The notes under the pieces were generated by a model that made no database searches, had not been told where the DNA came from, and saw only the letters and a list, made by a program, of their open reading frames with translations. Both the position numbers and the translations under genes were made by a program. A stretch of 6,395 nucleotides of DNA from Lachnospiraceae bacterium (GTDB lineage: Bacteria; Bacillota; Clostridia; Lachnospirales; Lachnospiraceae): positions 1 through 6,395 of the forward strand of contig JAFPYK010000086.1 of assembly GCA_017412265.1 (NCBI GenBank). The letters are read 5' to 3'. Shown one piece after another: positions 1 through 5,547 of the stretch (position 1 is its first letter; the number at the start of each line of letters is the position of its first letter).

Positions 1-117
1 GCGGGCCTTCGGGTACGGATGATCTGTCGGCTTCAGGGGCGCATGAGCGGTCCTGCTGTCGGCGTTGGCCGGCGGGCCTGAGGGGCGCCGGTTCGGATAT
101 AGGAGAGGAGGATTCAG
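1..117 (+). other. Upstream leader with hairpin; no complete gene
   Basis: No complete gene is visible. Forward frames entering from the left edge close at stops at 20-22 and 79-81, so an upstream gene may end here, but too little is present to identify it. A GC-rich hairpin (CCGGCG at 69-74 with CGCCGG at 86-91) lies just before the Shine-Dalgarno of the next gene. It has no T-tract, so it is not a good terminator and could instead be an mRNA leader structure. No -35/-10 pair was recognised, which suggests that the following gene is transcribed from further upstream. Confidence 0.35.
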
Positions 118-1557
118 ATGCTGGACTATGGCTGTCTGCTCTGTCATCACGCGAAATGTACGAGCACCTGCGGACTGCTGAAGCCGCACAGGATCCTGAG
201 AAGCCTGTTTTTTGACAATTTGGAGGTCGCGAGGAACCGGCTGCCGAAGGAAGCGGTCTGCGCGGACTGCGACGGGCGGTGCGAGCAGGCGTGCCCGGTG
301 CACGTGCCGATCCGGCGGATTATCTCCTCGCTCGGTGCGCCGGAGGAGAAGATCGAGTTTGATCCGGAGGTGCTGAAGACGGATTTCTGCGGGATCCCGC
401 TGGAGAATCCGTTCCTGCTCTCGTCTTCGGTGGTTTCGTCGACGTATGACATGTGTGCGCGCGCATTCCAGACGGGCTGGGCCGGCGCCGCGTTCAAGAC
501 GATCTGCCTGATGAAGATCGAGGAGGCGTCTCCGCGGTTTTCGGCGATCCACGGGGATAACCACAGGATCATCGGGTTTAAGAACATCGAGCAGCTCTCG
601 GAGCAGCCGCTCCTTGAGAACCTGGAGACGTTTCGCCGGCTGAAGGCGGATTACCCGAACAAATTCCTGCTGGTATCGATCATGGGCCGCAACGAGGAGG
701 AATGGGCCTATCTGGCGGAGGCGCTCAATGACAGCGGCGCGGACGCGCTGGAGTTGAATTTCTCGTGTCCGAATATGACGACGGAGAACACGGGCAGTGA
801 CGTCGGGCAGATTCCCGAGCTGGTGGAGCGCTACACCCGGGTGGTGAAGGAGCACTCGAAGCTTCCGGTGATCGCAAAGCTGACACCGAACGTGACGCAC
901 ATCGAGGAGAGTGCGGATGCCGCGATTCGCGGCGGGGCGGACGGCGTGGCCGCGATTAACACGATCAAGAGCCTGATCGAGGTGGATATCGATCCCTATA
1001 ACGATTCGTTCTTATCGTCGGTCGGAGGCTATTCGGGGAGAGCAGTGAAGCCGATCGCGATGCGCTTTATCGCGGATCTCGGCAAGGACCCGAACCTGAA
1101 GGGACGTCACATCAGCGCAATGGGCGGCGTCGAGAACTGGAAGGACGCGCTGGAATTCATCGCGCTCGGCGCCAACACGATCCAGGTGACCACCGCAGTC
1201 ATGCAGTACGGCAACCGAATCGTGCACGACCTGATCGACGGAACGGTGTATTATCTGAAGAAGCGCGGAATCGCGTCGGTGAACGATCTGAGATCGACCG
1301 CCCTGGAAGGCGTTGTGGCGACCGATGAGCTGGACCGATCGTTTATCATCTATCCGAGGTTCCTGCGGGAGCGCTGTGTGGGCTGTGAGCGCTGTTATGT
1401 CTCATGTATGGACGGCGGGCATCAGGCGATCCGGATGCTGGACGGGCATCCCGTCCTGGATCCGAAGCGCTGCGTGGGCTGTCATCTGTGCACGCTGGTC
1501 TGCCCGAGGGATGCGATCGTGTCTTCGGAGGTGCGTGTACCAAAGGCGCATACCTGA
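118..1557 (+). CDS. preA: PreA-type dihydropyrimidine dehydrogenase subunit with 8-Cys N-terminal extension
   Basis: Predicted flavo-iron-sulfur enzyme of reductive pyrimidine catabolism (uracil or thymine to the 5,6-dihydro form), 479 residues, cytoplasmic. Residues about 85-390 form a dihydroorotate-dehydrogenase-like FMN TIM barrel. Visible substrate-site residues of the DPYD/PreA family are N192 (in SIMGRN), N214 (in ELNFSCPN) and N281-T282 (in AINT). The loop holding the catalytic Cys in mammalian DPYD reads GSDVGQ (227-231 region), with Val229 at the Cys position; as I recall, E. coli PreA has the same loop. The C-terminus is a two-cluster ferredoxin domain: C420, C423, C426, C430 and C452, C455, C458, C462. 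Unlike E. coli PreA (about 411 residues), the protein begins with a roughly 75-residue extension holding C6, C9, C14, C18 and C48, C51, C55, C59-Pro, resembling the N-terminal Fe-S domain of DPYD/PreT/GltD. No PreT-like FAD/NADH subunit is in the window. The start is set by GAGGAGG at 105-111. A small membrane protein gene follows 18 bp downstream. Confidence 0.9.
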   Translation: MLDYGCLLCHHAKCTSTCGLLKPHRILRSLFFDNLEVARNRLPKEAVCADCDGRCEQACPVHVPIRRIISSLGAPEEKIEFDPEVLKTDFCGIPLENPFLLSSSVVSSTYDMCARAFQTGWAGAAFKTICLMKIEEASPRFSAIHGDNHRIIGFKNIEQLSEQPLLENLETFRRLKADYPNKFLLVSIMGRNEEEWAYLAEALNDSGADALELNFSCPNMTTENTGSDVGQIPELVERYTRVVKEHSKLPVIAKLTPNVTHIEESADAAIRGGADGVAAINTIKSLIEVDIDPYNDSFLSSVGGYSGRAVKPIAMRFIADLGKDPNLKGRHISAMGGVENWKDALEFIALGANTIQVTTAVMQYGNRIVHDLIDGTVYYLKKRGIASVNDLRSTALEGVVATDELDRSFIIYPRFLRERCVGCERCYVSCMDGGHQAIRMLDGHPVLDPKRCVGCHLCTLVCPRDAIVSSEVRVPKAHT

Positions 1558-1575
1558 TGAGGAGAAGGTGAGAGG

Positions 1576-1989
1576 ATGGAAGAGTATCGCAAAAGCTACC
1601 GCGGGCTGTTCTCACTGACGATTCTTCTGATGGCGGGCATGATCAGTGTGATCTGGCTGCCGGCGGACGGGCATGTGAAGACGCTCGTGTCGCTCAATGT
1701 CATGACGGTGTGGTGTGCGCTCCTGACCTGGATCATCTACCGGACCGAGCGGATCTACTGGTATACCGGCCTGATGTTTGAGGAGGCGGCCGCGGCTTCA
1801 TCGGAAGCGCGGCGGGCCTACGGGTGGAAGATCTTCCGGAAGTTCTTCTGGAGTGCTGCGGCCTATCTGGCTTATTCGCTGGTCTCCTGGTGGCTGAATC
1901 TGCCGGAGTGGCTGGATATCGTGCTGGCCTGCGTCGCCGTGACCGCTGCGGCCCTCAGCACCATGGCGGTCAGATTAACGGAAGAATAG
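1576..1989 (+). CDS. Unrecognised four-helix membrane protein
   Basis: I do not recognise this 137-residue protein. Hydropathy by eye gives four membrane segments: about 11-28, 36-55, 90-107 and 112-132. A basic, aromatic-rich loop (about 56-89) lies between the second and third, containing RTERIYWYTG, an acidic-Ala patch and then RRAYGWKIFRK. The positive charge near the N-terminus (R5, K6, R9) and in this loop predicts both ends and the loop in the cytoplasm. No catalytic or metal-binding motif is evident. The start is supported by GGAGAAGG at 1561-1568, 7 nt before the ATG. The gap to the preA stop is 18 bp and a terminator follows, so it is very likely co-transcribed with preA. A role in pyrimidine uptake or in anchoring the reductase would be speculation; four short helices do not resemble a known uracil permease. 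Confidence 0.8.
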   Translation: MEEYRKSYRGLFSLTILLMAGMISVIWLPADGHVKTLVSLNVMTVWCALLTWIIYRTERIYWYTGLMFEEAAAASSEARRAYGWKIFRKFFWSAAAYLAYSLVSWWLNLPEWLDIVLACVAVTAAALSTMAVRLTEE

Positions 1990-2012
1990 GCGCGGCGTAA
2001 AGATGTGAATAC

Positions 2013-2058
2013 AGGCCGTCCGGACCGGCCCCCTCGGGCAGATGCCGGGCGGCCTTTT
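2013..2058 (+). terminator. Intrinsic terminator of the preA unit
   Basis: An 11-bp stem pairs 2013-2023 (AGGCCGTCCGG) with 2045-2055 (CCGGGCGGCCT), including one G-U pair. It has a 21-nt loop and is followed by TTTT (2055-2058). The U-tract is short, so efficiency may be moderate. It lies 23 bp after the stop of the membrane protein gene, closing that unit. Confidence 0.7.
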
Positions 2059-2091
2059 GATGCCTGCGTGACGGATGATGATATTTTCATG

Positions 2092-2101
2092 AAATGCATT
2101 T
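2092..2101. promoter_or_regulatory. 10-bp perfect palindrome, possible operator
   Basis: AAATGCATTT is a perfect palindrome lying just upstream of the -35 region of the HPr-LDH promoter. Its position would suit a regulator, but the sequence matches no operator I can name; it is neither a Rex box nor a CcpA cre. A 10-bp AT-rich palindrome can occur by chance. Confidence 0.25.
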
Positions 2102-2107
2102 GCAGGC

Positions 2108-2136
2108 TCGTAATCTGATGGGAAAATGTGTATAAT
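2108..2136 (+). promoter_or_regulatory. Promoter of the HPr-LDH fusion gene
   Basis: A perfect TATAAT -10 box lies at 2131-2136. At a 17-bp spacing the -35 element is weak (TCGTAA at 2108-2113, 3 of 6 matches to TTGACA). TGTG directly abuts the -10 box, resembling but offset by one from the Gram-positive extended -10 element. The predicted start of transcription near 2143 gives a leader of under 30 nt before the ATG. A weak -35 is compatible with activator dependence. Confidence 0.65.
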
Positions 2137-2152
2137 GATATCAGAATCGAGC

Positions 2153-2159
2153 AAAGGAG
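2153..2159 (+). promoter_or_regulatory. RBS fixing the start of HPr-LDH at 2170
   Basis: AAAGGAG lies 10 nt before the ATG at 2170. The open frame extends back to a GTG at 2128, but that codon overlaps the -10 promoter box and has no Shine-Dalgarno. Starting at 2170 also places the HPr phosphorylation histidine exactly at residue 15, its canonical number. Confidence 0.8.
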
Positions 2160-2169
2160 ATATGCCGGT

Positions 2170-3474
2170 ATGAAAACGATGACGTACGAAGTGAGCAATG
2201 AACTGGGTATCCATGCACGTCCTGCGGCCGTGCTGGCGCAGGCCTGTGTGGGGATGCAGTCGCAGATTACGATCACCTGCGGGGACAAGACGGCCAATGC
2301 GGCCAATGTGCTGGAGGTCCTGGCGCTTCACGCGGTGAAGGGGAGCGTCCTGGAGTTTCGCGCGGAAGGCGGGGACGAGGATGAGGCACTTGAGAAGATC
2401 CGCTGGCTGCTCTATGAGAAGCTGCGCAACCATCTGACCAATCCGAAGCTGCTGAAGATCGCGTTCTTCGGCACGAAGGATTATGACCGGATGTACTTCA
2501 GCGAGCTGGCGAAGGACCGCGGTCCCGGTACGTACAACTGTGATATCAAGTATTTCCGCTGCCGGCTGACGCCGGAGACGGCCAACCTGGGAGCCGGATT
2601 TGACGCGGTGTGCATCTTCGTCAATGACGAGTGCCCGCGCGAGGCGGTGGAGATCCTGAAGGAGGGCGGCGTGAAGCTGATCCTGCTTCGCTGCGCCGGA
2701 TTCAACAACGTGGACCTGCAGGCGGCGAAGGAATGCGGCATCAAGGTGGCCCGTGTTCCGGCCTATTCTCCTTACGCGGTGGCGGAGCACGCCATCTCGA
2801 TCCTGATGGAGGCAAACCGGCGGCTGCACAAGGCGGTCAACAAGGTGAAGGATAACAACTTCGCGCTGAGCGGACTGCTCGGCCTTGACCTGCACAACAA
2901 GGTCGCGGGTATCATCGGCACCGGCAAGATCGGCCAGTGCATGGCGAGAATCTGCAAGGGCTTCGGCATGACGGTCATCGCCTGGGACGCGTATGAGAAT
3001 GAAGCACTCGTGAAGGAAGGTCTCCTGACCTATGTGACGAAGGACGAGCTGTTCGAGAGATCGGACCTGATCTCGCTGCACGCTCCGCTGATCATGGGGG
3101 AGAAGGGCACGTATCACCTGATCGACGCCGATGCGATCCGCAAGATGAAGGATACCGCGATGCTGGTCAACACGGCCCGCGGCGGGCTGATCGACACGGA
3201 GGCCCTGATCGAGGCGTTAAAGAAGGGGAAGTTCCACGCGGTGGCGCTGGATGTCTACGAGGGCGAGGACTCGAACGTCTATACCGACCGGTCGGATGAC
3301 TTCCTGAACAACGATATCACGGCGAGACTTCAGATGTTCCCGAACGTGGTTCTGACGTCGCACCAGGCGTTCTTCACGAGGGAGGCGCTGCAGTCGATCG
3401 CTGCGGAGACGCTCGAGAACGCCAGGAATTTCAACGAGGGCAAGCCGCTGGGAGCGGCGGAGTGCAAGGCCTGA
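2170..3474 (+). CDS. HPr phosphocarrier domain fused to D-lactate dehydrogenase
   Basis: One 434-residue polypeptide with two complete domains. Residues 1-89 are an HPr (PTS phosphocarrier) domain with the GIHARPAA motif, phosphorylatable His15 and Arg17. The HPr kinase site Ser46 is replaced by Asn46 (in TANAANVLE). After a linker of about six residues (NPKLLK region), residues 95-434 are a D-isomer-specific 2-hydroxyacid dehydrogenase close to E. coli LdhA. Landmarks are RCAGFNNVDL (174-183), VPAYSPYAVAEHA, the NAD-binding G250-T-G-K-I-G255 with Asp273 ending the second Rossmann strand, catalytic Arg337 (NTARGG), Glu364 (DVYEGE) and His398 (SHQAF). Predicted reaction: pyruvate + NADH to D-lactate + NAD+, cytoplasmic. 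No stop, frameshift or well-placed internal ATG with an RBS separates the domains; the first Met in the LDH part is M108, already inside its fold. The gene has its own promoter and terminator. The HPr part probably senses PTS phosphorylation and modulates the dehydrogenase; that is inference. Confidence 0.9.
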   Translation: MKTMTYEVSNELGIHARPAAVLAQACVGMQSQITITCGDKTANAANVLEVLALHAVKGSVLEFRAEGGDEDEALEKIRWLLYEKLRNHLTNPKLLKIAFFGTKDYDRMYFSELAKDRGPGTYNCDIKYFRCRLTPETANLGAGFDAVCIFVNDECPREAVEILKEGGVKLILLRCAGFNNVDLQAAKECGIKVARVPAYSPYAVAEHAISILMEANRRLHKAVNKVKDNNFALSGLLGLDLHNKVAGIIGTGKIGQCMARICKGFGMTVIAWDAYENEALVKEGLLTYVTKDELFERSDLISLHAPLIMGEKGTYHLIDADAIRKMKDTAMLVNTARGGLIDTEALIEALKKGKFHAVALDVYEGEDSNVYTDRSDDFLNNDITARLQMFPNVVLTSHQAFFTREALQSIAAETLENARNFNEGKPLGAAECKA

Positions 3475-3523
3475 GGCGTGAGCGGAAGACCATTTCGTCA
3501 CAGAAGATATGATGAATAACATC

Positions 3524-3556
3524 CGGCAGGGACTTCGGTCCCTGCCGTTTTCTTTT
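3524..3556 (+). terminator. Strong intrinsic terminator with UUCG tetraloop
   Basis: A perfect 10-bp stem pairs 3524-3533 (CGGCAGGGAC) with 3538-3547. It is capped by a TTCG tetraloop closed by C-G, the exceptionally stable cUUCGg form, and is followed by TTTTCTTTT (3548-3556). It ends the HPr-LDH transcript about 50 bp after the stop codon. Confidence 0.92.
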
Positions 3557-3561
3557 CCCTC

Positions 3562-3590
3562 TTGCCCTCACGGGTGGCTTCGGCTATAAT
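3562..3590 (+). promoter_or_regulatory. SigA promoter of the MATE gene
   Basis: TTGCCC (3562-3567) and TATAAT (3585-3590) are separated by exactly 17 bp, immediately after the terminator. Transcription would start near 3597, giving a leader of about 26 nt that carries only the ribosome binding site. Confidence 0.8.
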
Positions 3591-3605
3591 CGTTTCGGGA
3601 AAGAA

Positions 3606-3613
3606 AGAAGGAG
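3606..3613 (+). promoter_or_regulatory. RBS supporting a GTG start for the MATE gene
   Basis: GAAGGAGG lies 9 nt before the GTG at 3623. The next in-frame start codons, ATG at 3653 and 3659, are too far from this site and have no Shine-Dalgarno of their own, so GTG is preferred. Confidence 0.75.
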
Positions 3614-3622
3614 GTTGTCCCG

Positions 3623-5065
3623 GTGCGTTTCGCAGCGGGATTCTTTTGTGATATGACGATGAAACGACAGGGCAGGGGCGGCTTTTTTGACTGGGGCCTG
3701 CTCCCGGTTGTTTTTGCATTGGCCTGGCCGACGATGCTGGAGCAGATGATGAGCACGGCTGTCCAGTATATCGACACTGCGATGGTGGGGTCGCTCGGGA
3801 CGGCGGCGACGGCTTCTGTGGGGGCTACGACGACGGTCAACTGGATGATCGGAAGTACGATCTCGGCCTTCGGCGTGGGATTCCTGGCATTTATCTCGCA
3901 GGCCTGCGGCGCGGGCAAGAAGGAGAAGGCCAGGGAGGCTTCGGCGCAGGCGGTTCTCGCGGTGCTGATCCTGGGCATCTTCTTTACCGGGCTGACGGTG
4001 GGCTTCAGCCGGCAGGTGCCTGTGTGGATGCAGGTCGACCCGAAAATCCGGGAGCTTGCTGCGACGTATTTCCTGATCCTGTATCTGCCCATGCTTCCGC
4101 GGACCGCGACGATTATCTTCGGCACGGTGCTGCGCGCGGCCGGGGATACGAAGACACCGATGCGTGTGGGCATCGGGGTGAACCTGATCAATGTGGTTTT
4201 GAATTTCCTGCTGATCTATGCGCCGAGAACGGTTGTGATTCTCGGAAGAGAGTGCTACATCTGGGGCGCGGATCTCGGGGTGGTCGGCGCGGCGGCCGCG
4301 AGCGCGGTTTCGTTTGTCTTCGGCGGCGTGGCGATCACGGCGGCGGTGTGGAGGCATCCGCTGGTCTCTCCGAAGGGGCTTCCGCTGAAGCCGGATAAGG
4401 AGATCCTGCTTCCCTGCCTGAAGGTGGCCCTCCCGAACATGCTGCAGCGCTTCGGGACGTCGTTCGGCTATGTGGCATTCGCGGCGATGATCAATTCGCT
4501 GGGCGAGCTCTCCACGGCGGCGCATACGATTGCCAATACGGTGGAATCGGCCTTCTATATCCCGGGCTACGGGATGATGGCCGCGGCGGCCACGCTCACG
4601 GGCAACGCGCTCGGGGCGGAGGACCGCGTGAGAATGAAGCAGCTGGCGAGGGTGATCCTCCTGTGCGAGGTGAGCATGATGGTCGTCTCCGGAAGCCTGC
4701 TCTTCGCATTTGCCCCGAAGATGGTGGGAATCTTCAGCCGTGACGCGCAGGTGATCCTTCTGGGGAGCACGGTGCTGCGGATGGTTGCCTGCTCGGAGCC
4801 TTTCTACGGGGTGTCCATCGTGATCGAGGGCATGCTGCAGGGCGCCGGCAAGACGATCGCGCCTTTCGTGTTCAATATCCTGGGCATGTGGTGCGTGCGC
4901 ATCGCGGGGACGTACGTGTGTACGCAGCTACTGCACCTGGGCCTGGTCTCCGCGTGGGGCTGCATGATCAGCCACAACCTGCTCCTCTTCGTGTTATATG
5001 TGATCTATTACCGCAGGGGAAGATGGAATCCGCTGGGGCGGGAGAGCGCTTCGCGGGCCGCGTGA
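3623..5065 (+). CDS. MATE-family multidrug/metabolite efflux transporter
   Basis: A 480-residue integral membrane protein of the MATE (multidrug and toxic compound extrusion) family, which exports cationic or aromatic compounds by Na+ or H+ antiport; length and about 12 predicted helices fit the family. The N-half shows the signature helix 1-2 region (P36-TMLEQ ... Y49-ID51-TAMVGSLG) and the conserved R171-AAGDTKTPM loop followed by NLINVVLNFLLIY. The C-half repeats the pattern with LPNMLQR, TLTGNALGAED and EGMLQGAGKTIAPF. The first 20 residues are short and basic, without a cleavable signal. The start is GTG with a strong Shine-Dalgarno. The gene has its own promoter, and a riboswitch unit begins just downstream, so it does not appear to be under riboswitch control. 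Substrate cannot be told from sequence. No clear terminator follows the stop. Confidence 0.9.
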   Translation: MRFAAGFFCDMTMKRQGRGGFFDWGLLPVVFALAWPTMLEQMMSTAVQYIDTAMVGSLGTAATASVGATTTVNWMIGSTISAFGVGFLAFISQACGAGKKEKAREASAQAVLAVLILGIFFTGLTVGFSRQVPVWMQVDPKIRELAATYFLILYLPMLPRTATIIFGTVLRAAGDTKTPMRVGIGVNLINVVLNFLLIYAPRTVVILGRECYIWGADLGVVGAAAASAVSFVFGGVAITAAVWRHPLVSPKGLPLKPDKEILLPCLKVALPNMLQRFGTSFGYVAFAAMINSLGELSTAAHTIANTVESAFYIPGYGMMAAAATLTGNALGAEDRVRMKQLARVILLCEVSMMVVSGSLLFAFAPKMVGIFSRDAQVILLGSTVLRMVACSEPFYGVSIVIEGMLQGAGKTIAPFVFNILGMWCVRIAGTYVCTQLLHLGLVSAWGCMISHNLLLFVLYVIYYRRGRWNPLGRESASRAA

Positions 5066-5104
5066 GATCACAGATGATTTTAGAAAGAATTTAGAATCCG
5101 AGGA

Positions 5105-5133
5105 TTGACATTTTACCGCGGGGGTAGTATTTT
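5105..5133 (+). promoter_or_regulatory. SigA promoter of the riboswitch unit
   Basis: A perfect TTGACA -35 (5105-5110), a 17-bp spacer and TATTTT (5128-5133, 4 of 6 matches to TATAAT). The predicted start near 5140 falls right at the 5' edge of the riboswitch aptamer. ATTTTAC occurs twice (5110-5116 and 5129-5135), overlapping both promoter elements; this could be an operator or chance. Confidence 0.8.
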
Positions 5134-5143
5134 ACTCTCAACA

Positions 5144-5239
5144 GATAAAAGGGAGTAGCAGAACACCCCTTAGGTGATCTTGAAATCGTCAGCCGGAACC
5201 GCTGGTTCCCGTATCAAGTGAGACTGCAAGACTTTTATC
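5144..5239 (+). ncRNA. yybP-ykoY (Mn2+-sensing) riboswitch aptamer
   Basis: The layout matches the yybP-ykoY family. P1 is a perfect 8-bp pairing of GATAAAAG (5144-5151) with CTTTTATC (5232-5239). The conserved strand GGGAGTAGC (5151-5159) follows the 5' side of P1, and GCAAGA (5226-5231) precedes its 3' side, both as in known members. P2 pairs CACC (5164-5167) with GGTG (5173-5176). P3 pairs CTTGA (5179-5183) with TCAAG (5214-5218). P3 encloses the conserved CGTCA loop (5187-5191) and is capped by a GGAACC/GGTTCC hairpin (5195-5209). The family binds Mn2+ between the two docked loops and usually switches on Mn2+-efflux or related membrane proteins. It is recognised from memory of the consensus, not by a covariance-model search. 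Confidence 0.85.
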
Positions 5240-5298
5240 GTGGACCCGGTTCGCGATGGAAGTCTTCTTCTGGTGCGCGGACCCTAGCTGAAAGGAGG
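5228..5298 (+). promoter_or_regulatory. Riboswitch expression platform with mutually exclusive stems
   Basis: Bases 5228-5240 can pair with 5254-5266 as a continuous 13-bp stem (two U-G pairs), which would consume the 3' strand of aptamer helix P1. A second stem, 5248-5255 with 5276-5283 (8 bp, one G-U), topped by GGAAG/CTTCT (5258-5262 with 5267-5271), is incompatible with the first. Neither has a proper U-tract, so control of translation seems more likely than termination. When the first stem forms, the freed CTTCT (5267-5271) could weakly pair with AGGAG inside the Shine-Dalgarno (5292-5298). This predicts expression on with Mn2+, but the direction is inference. Confidence 0.5.
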
Positions 5299-5306
5299 AG
5301 ATCACA

Positions 5307-5525
5307 ATGTTAGGAATGATCTTTCTTGTGTGGCTGATGTTTGGCATCTTCCGCGGCGTCTTCCGCCTGGGCTTCCGGCTCATCGGACTGTTCGTCGGCG
5401 GGCTGATGATGCTGATGCTCTTCGGAGCGGTCTTGACGGCGGGACTGTTCAGGATCCTGCCGCTGGTCTTCTTTGTCTGGCTTCTGGTGAGGATTTTCAC
5501 CCCCAGACGGACAGAGACGATGTAA
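5307..5525 (+). CDS. 72-residue hydrophobic protein under riboswitch control
   Basis: I do not recognise a named family. The start is firm: AAGGAGG at 5292-5298, 8 nt before the ATG, directly after the riboswitch. The protein is almost entirely apolar, with a segment at about 1-15, a stretch with Arg16, Arg20 and Arg24 spaced four apart (likely an amphipathic interfacial helix), a membrane helix at about 25-46 and another at about 50-64, ending in a short basic tail (TPRRTETM). Its only acidic residue is Glu70; there is no Asp, His or Cys, and seven Met. It therefore lacks the ligands expected of a Mn2+ channel or pump. A modulator or partner of a transporter, or a membrane-stress protein, fits better. 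It is the first gene after a Mn2+ riboswitch and is followed by a hairpin terminator. Confidence 0.8.
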   Translation: MLGMIFLVWLMFGIFRGVFRLGFRLIGLFVGGLMMLMLFGAVLTAGLFRILPLVFFVWLLVRIFTPRRTETM

Positions 5526-5547
5526 GAGATGCAGAGATGACGAAACG

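Noticed and set aside
736..816. Loss of the catalytic Cys (Val229) as a sign of a dead or altered PreA
   Set aside because: As I recall, E. coli PreA has the same GSDVGQ loop, so this looks like the normal bacterial form. An alignment with characterised PreA proteins would settle it.
2062..2107. GCCTGC / GCAGGC inverted repeat upstream of the HPr-LDH promoter
   Set aside because: The arms are only 6 bp and separated by 34 nt, without conserved riboswitch elements; this is likely chance.
2128..2169. Upstream GTG start adding 14 residues to the HPr-LDH protein
   Set aside because: The GTG overlaps the -10 promoter box and would not be in the transcript. The ATG at 2170 has a proper RBS and gives canonical His15 numbering.
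1975..3117. 380-codon open frame on the minus strand
   Set aside because: It lies antisense to the clearly real HPr-LDH gene and runs over its promoter and the preceding terminator. Its composition (Arg, His, Leu and Gln-rich, no recognisable motif) is typical of antisense frames in GC-rich genes.
3584..4525. 313-codon open frame on the minus strand
   Set aside because: It is antisense to the MATE gene, extremely rich in Arg and His, has no motif, and no terminator fits it.
3623..5065. MATE transporter as a member of the Mn2+ riboswitch regulon
   Set aside because: It lies upstream of the riboswitch promoter and has its own SigA promoter, so the switch cannot act on it in cis in the usual way.
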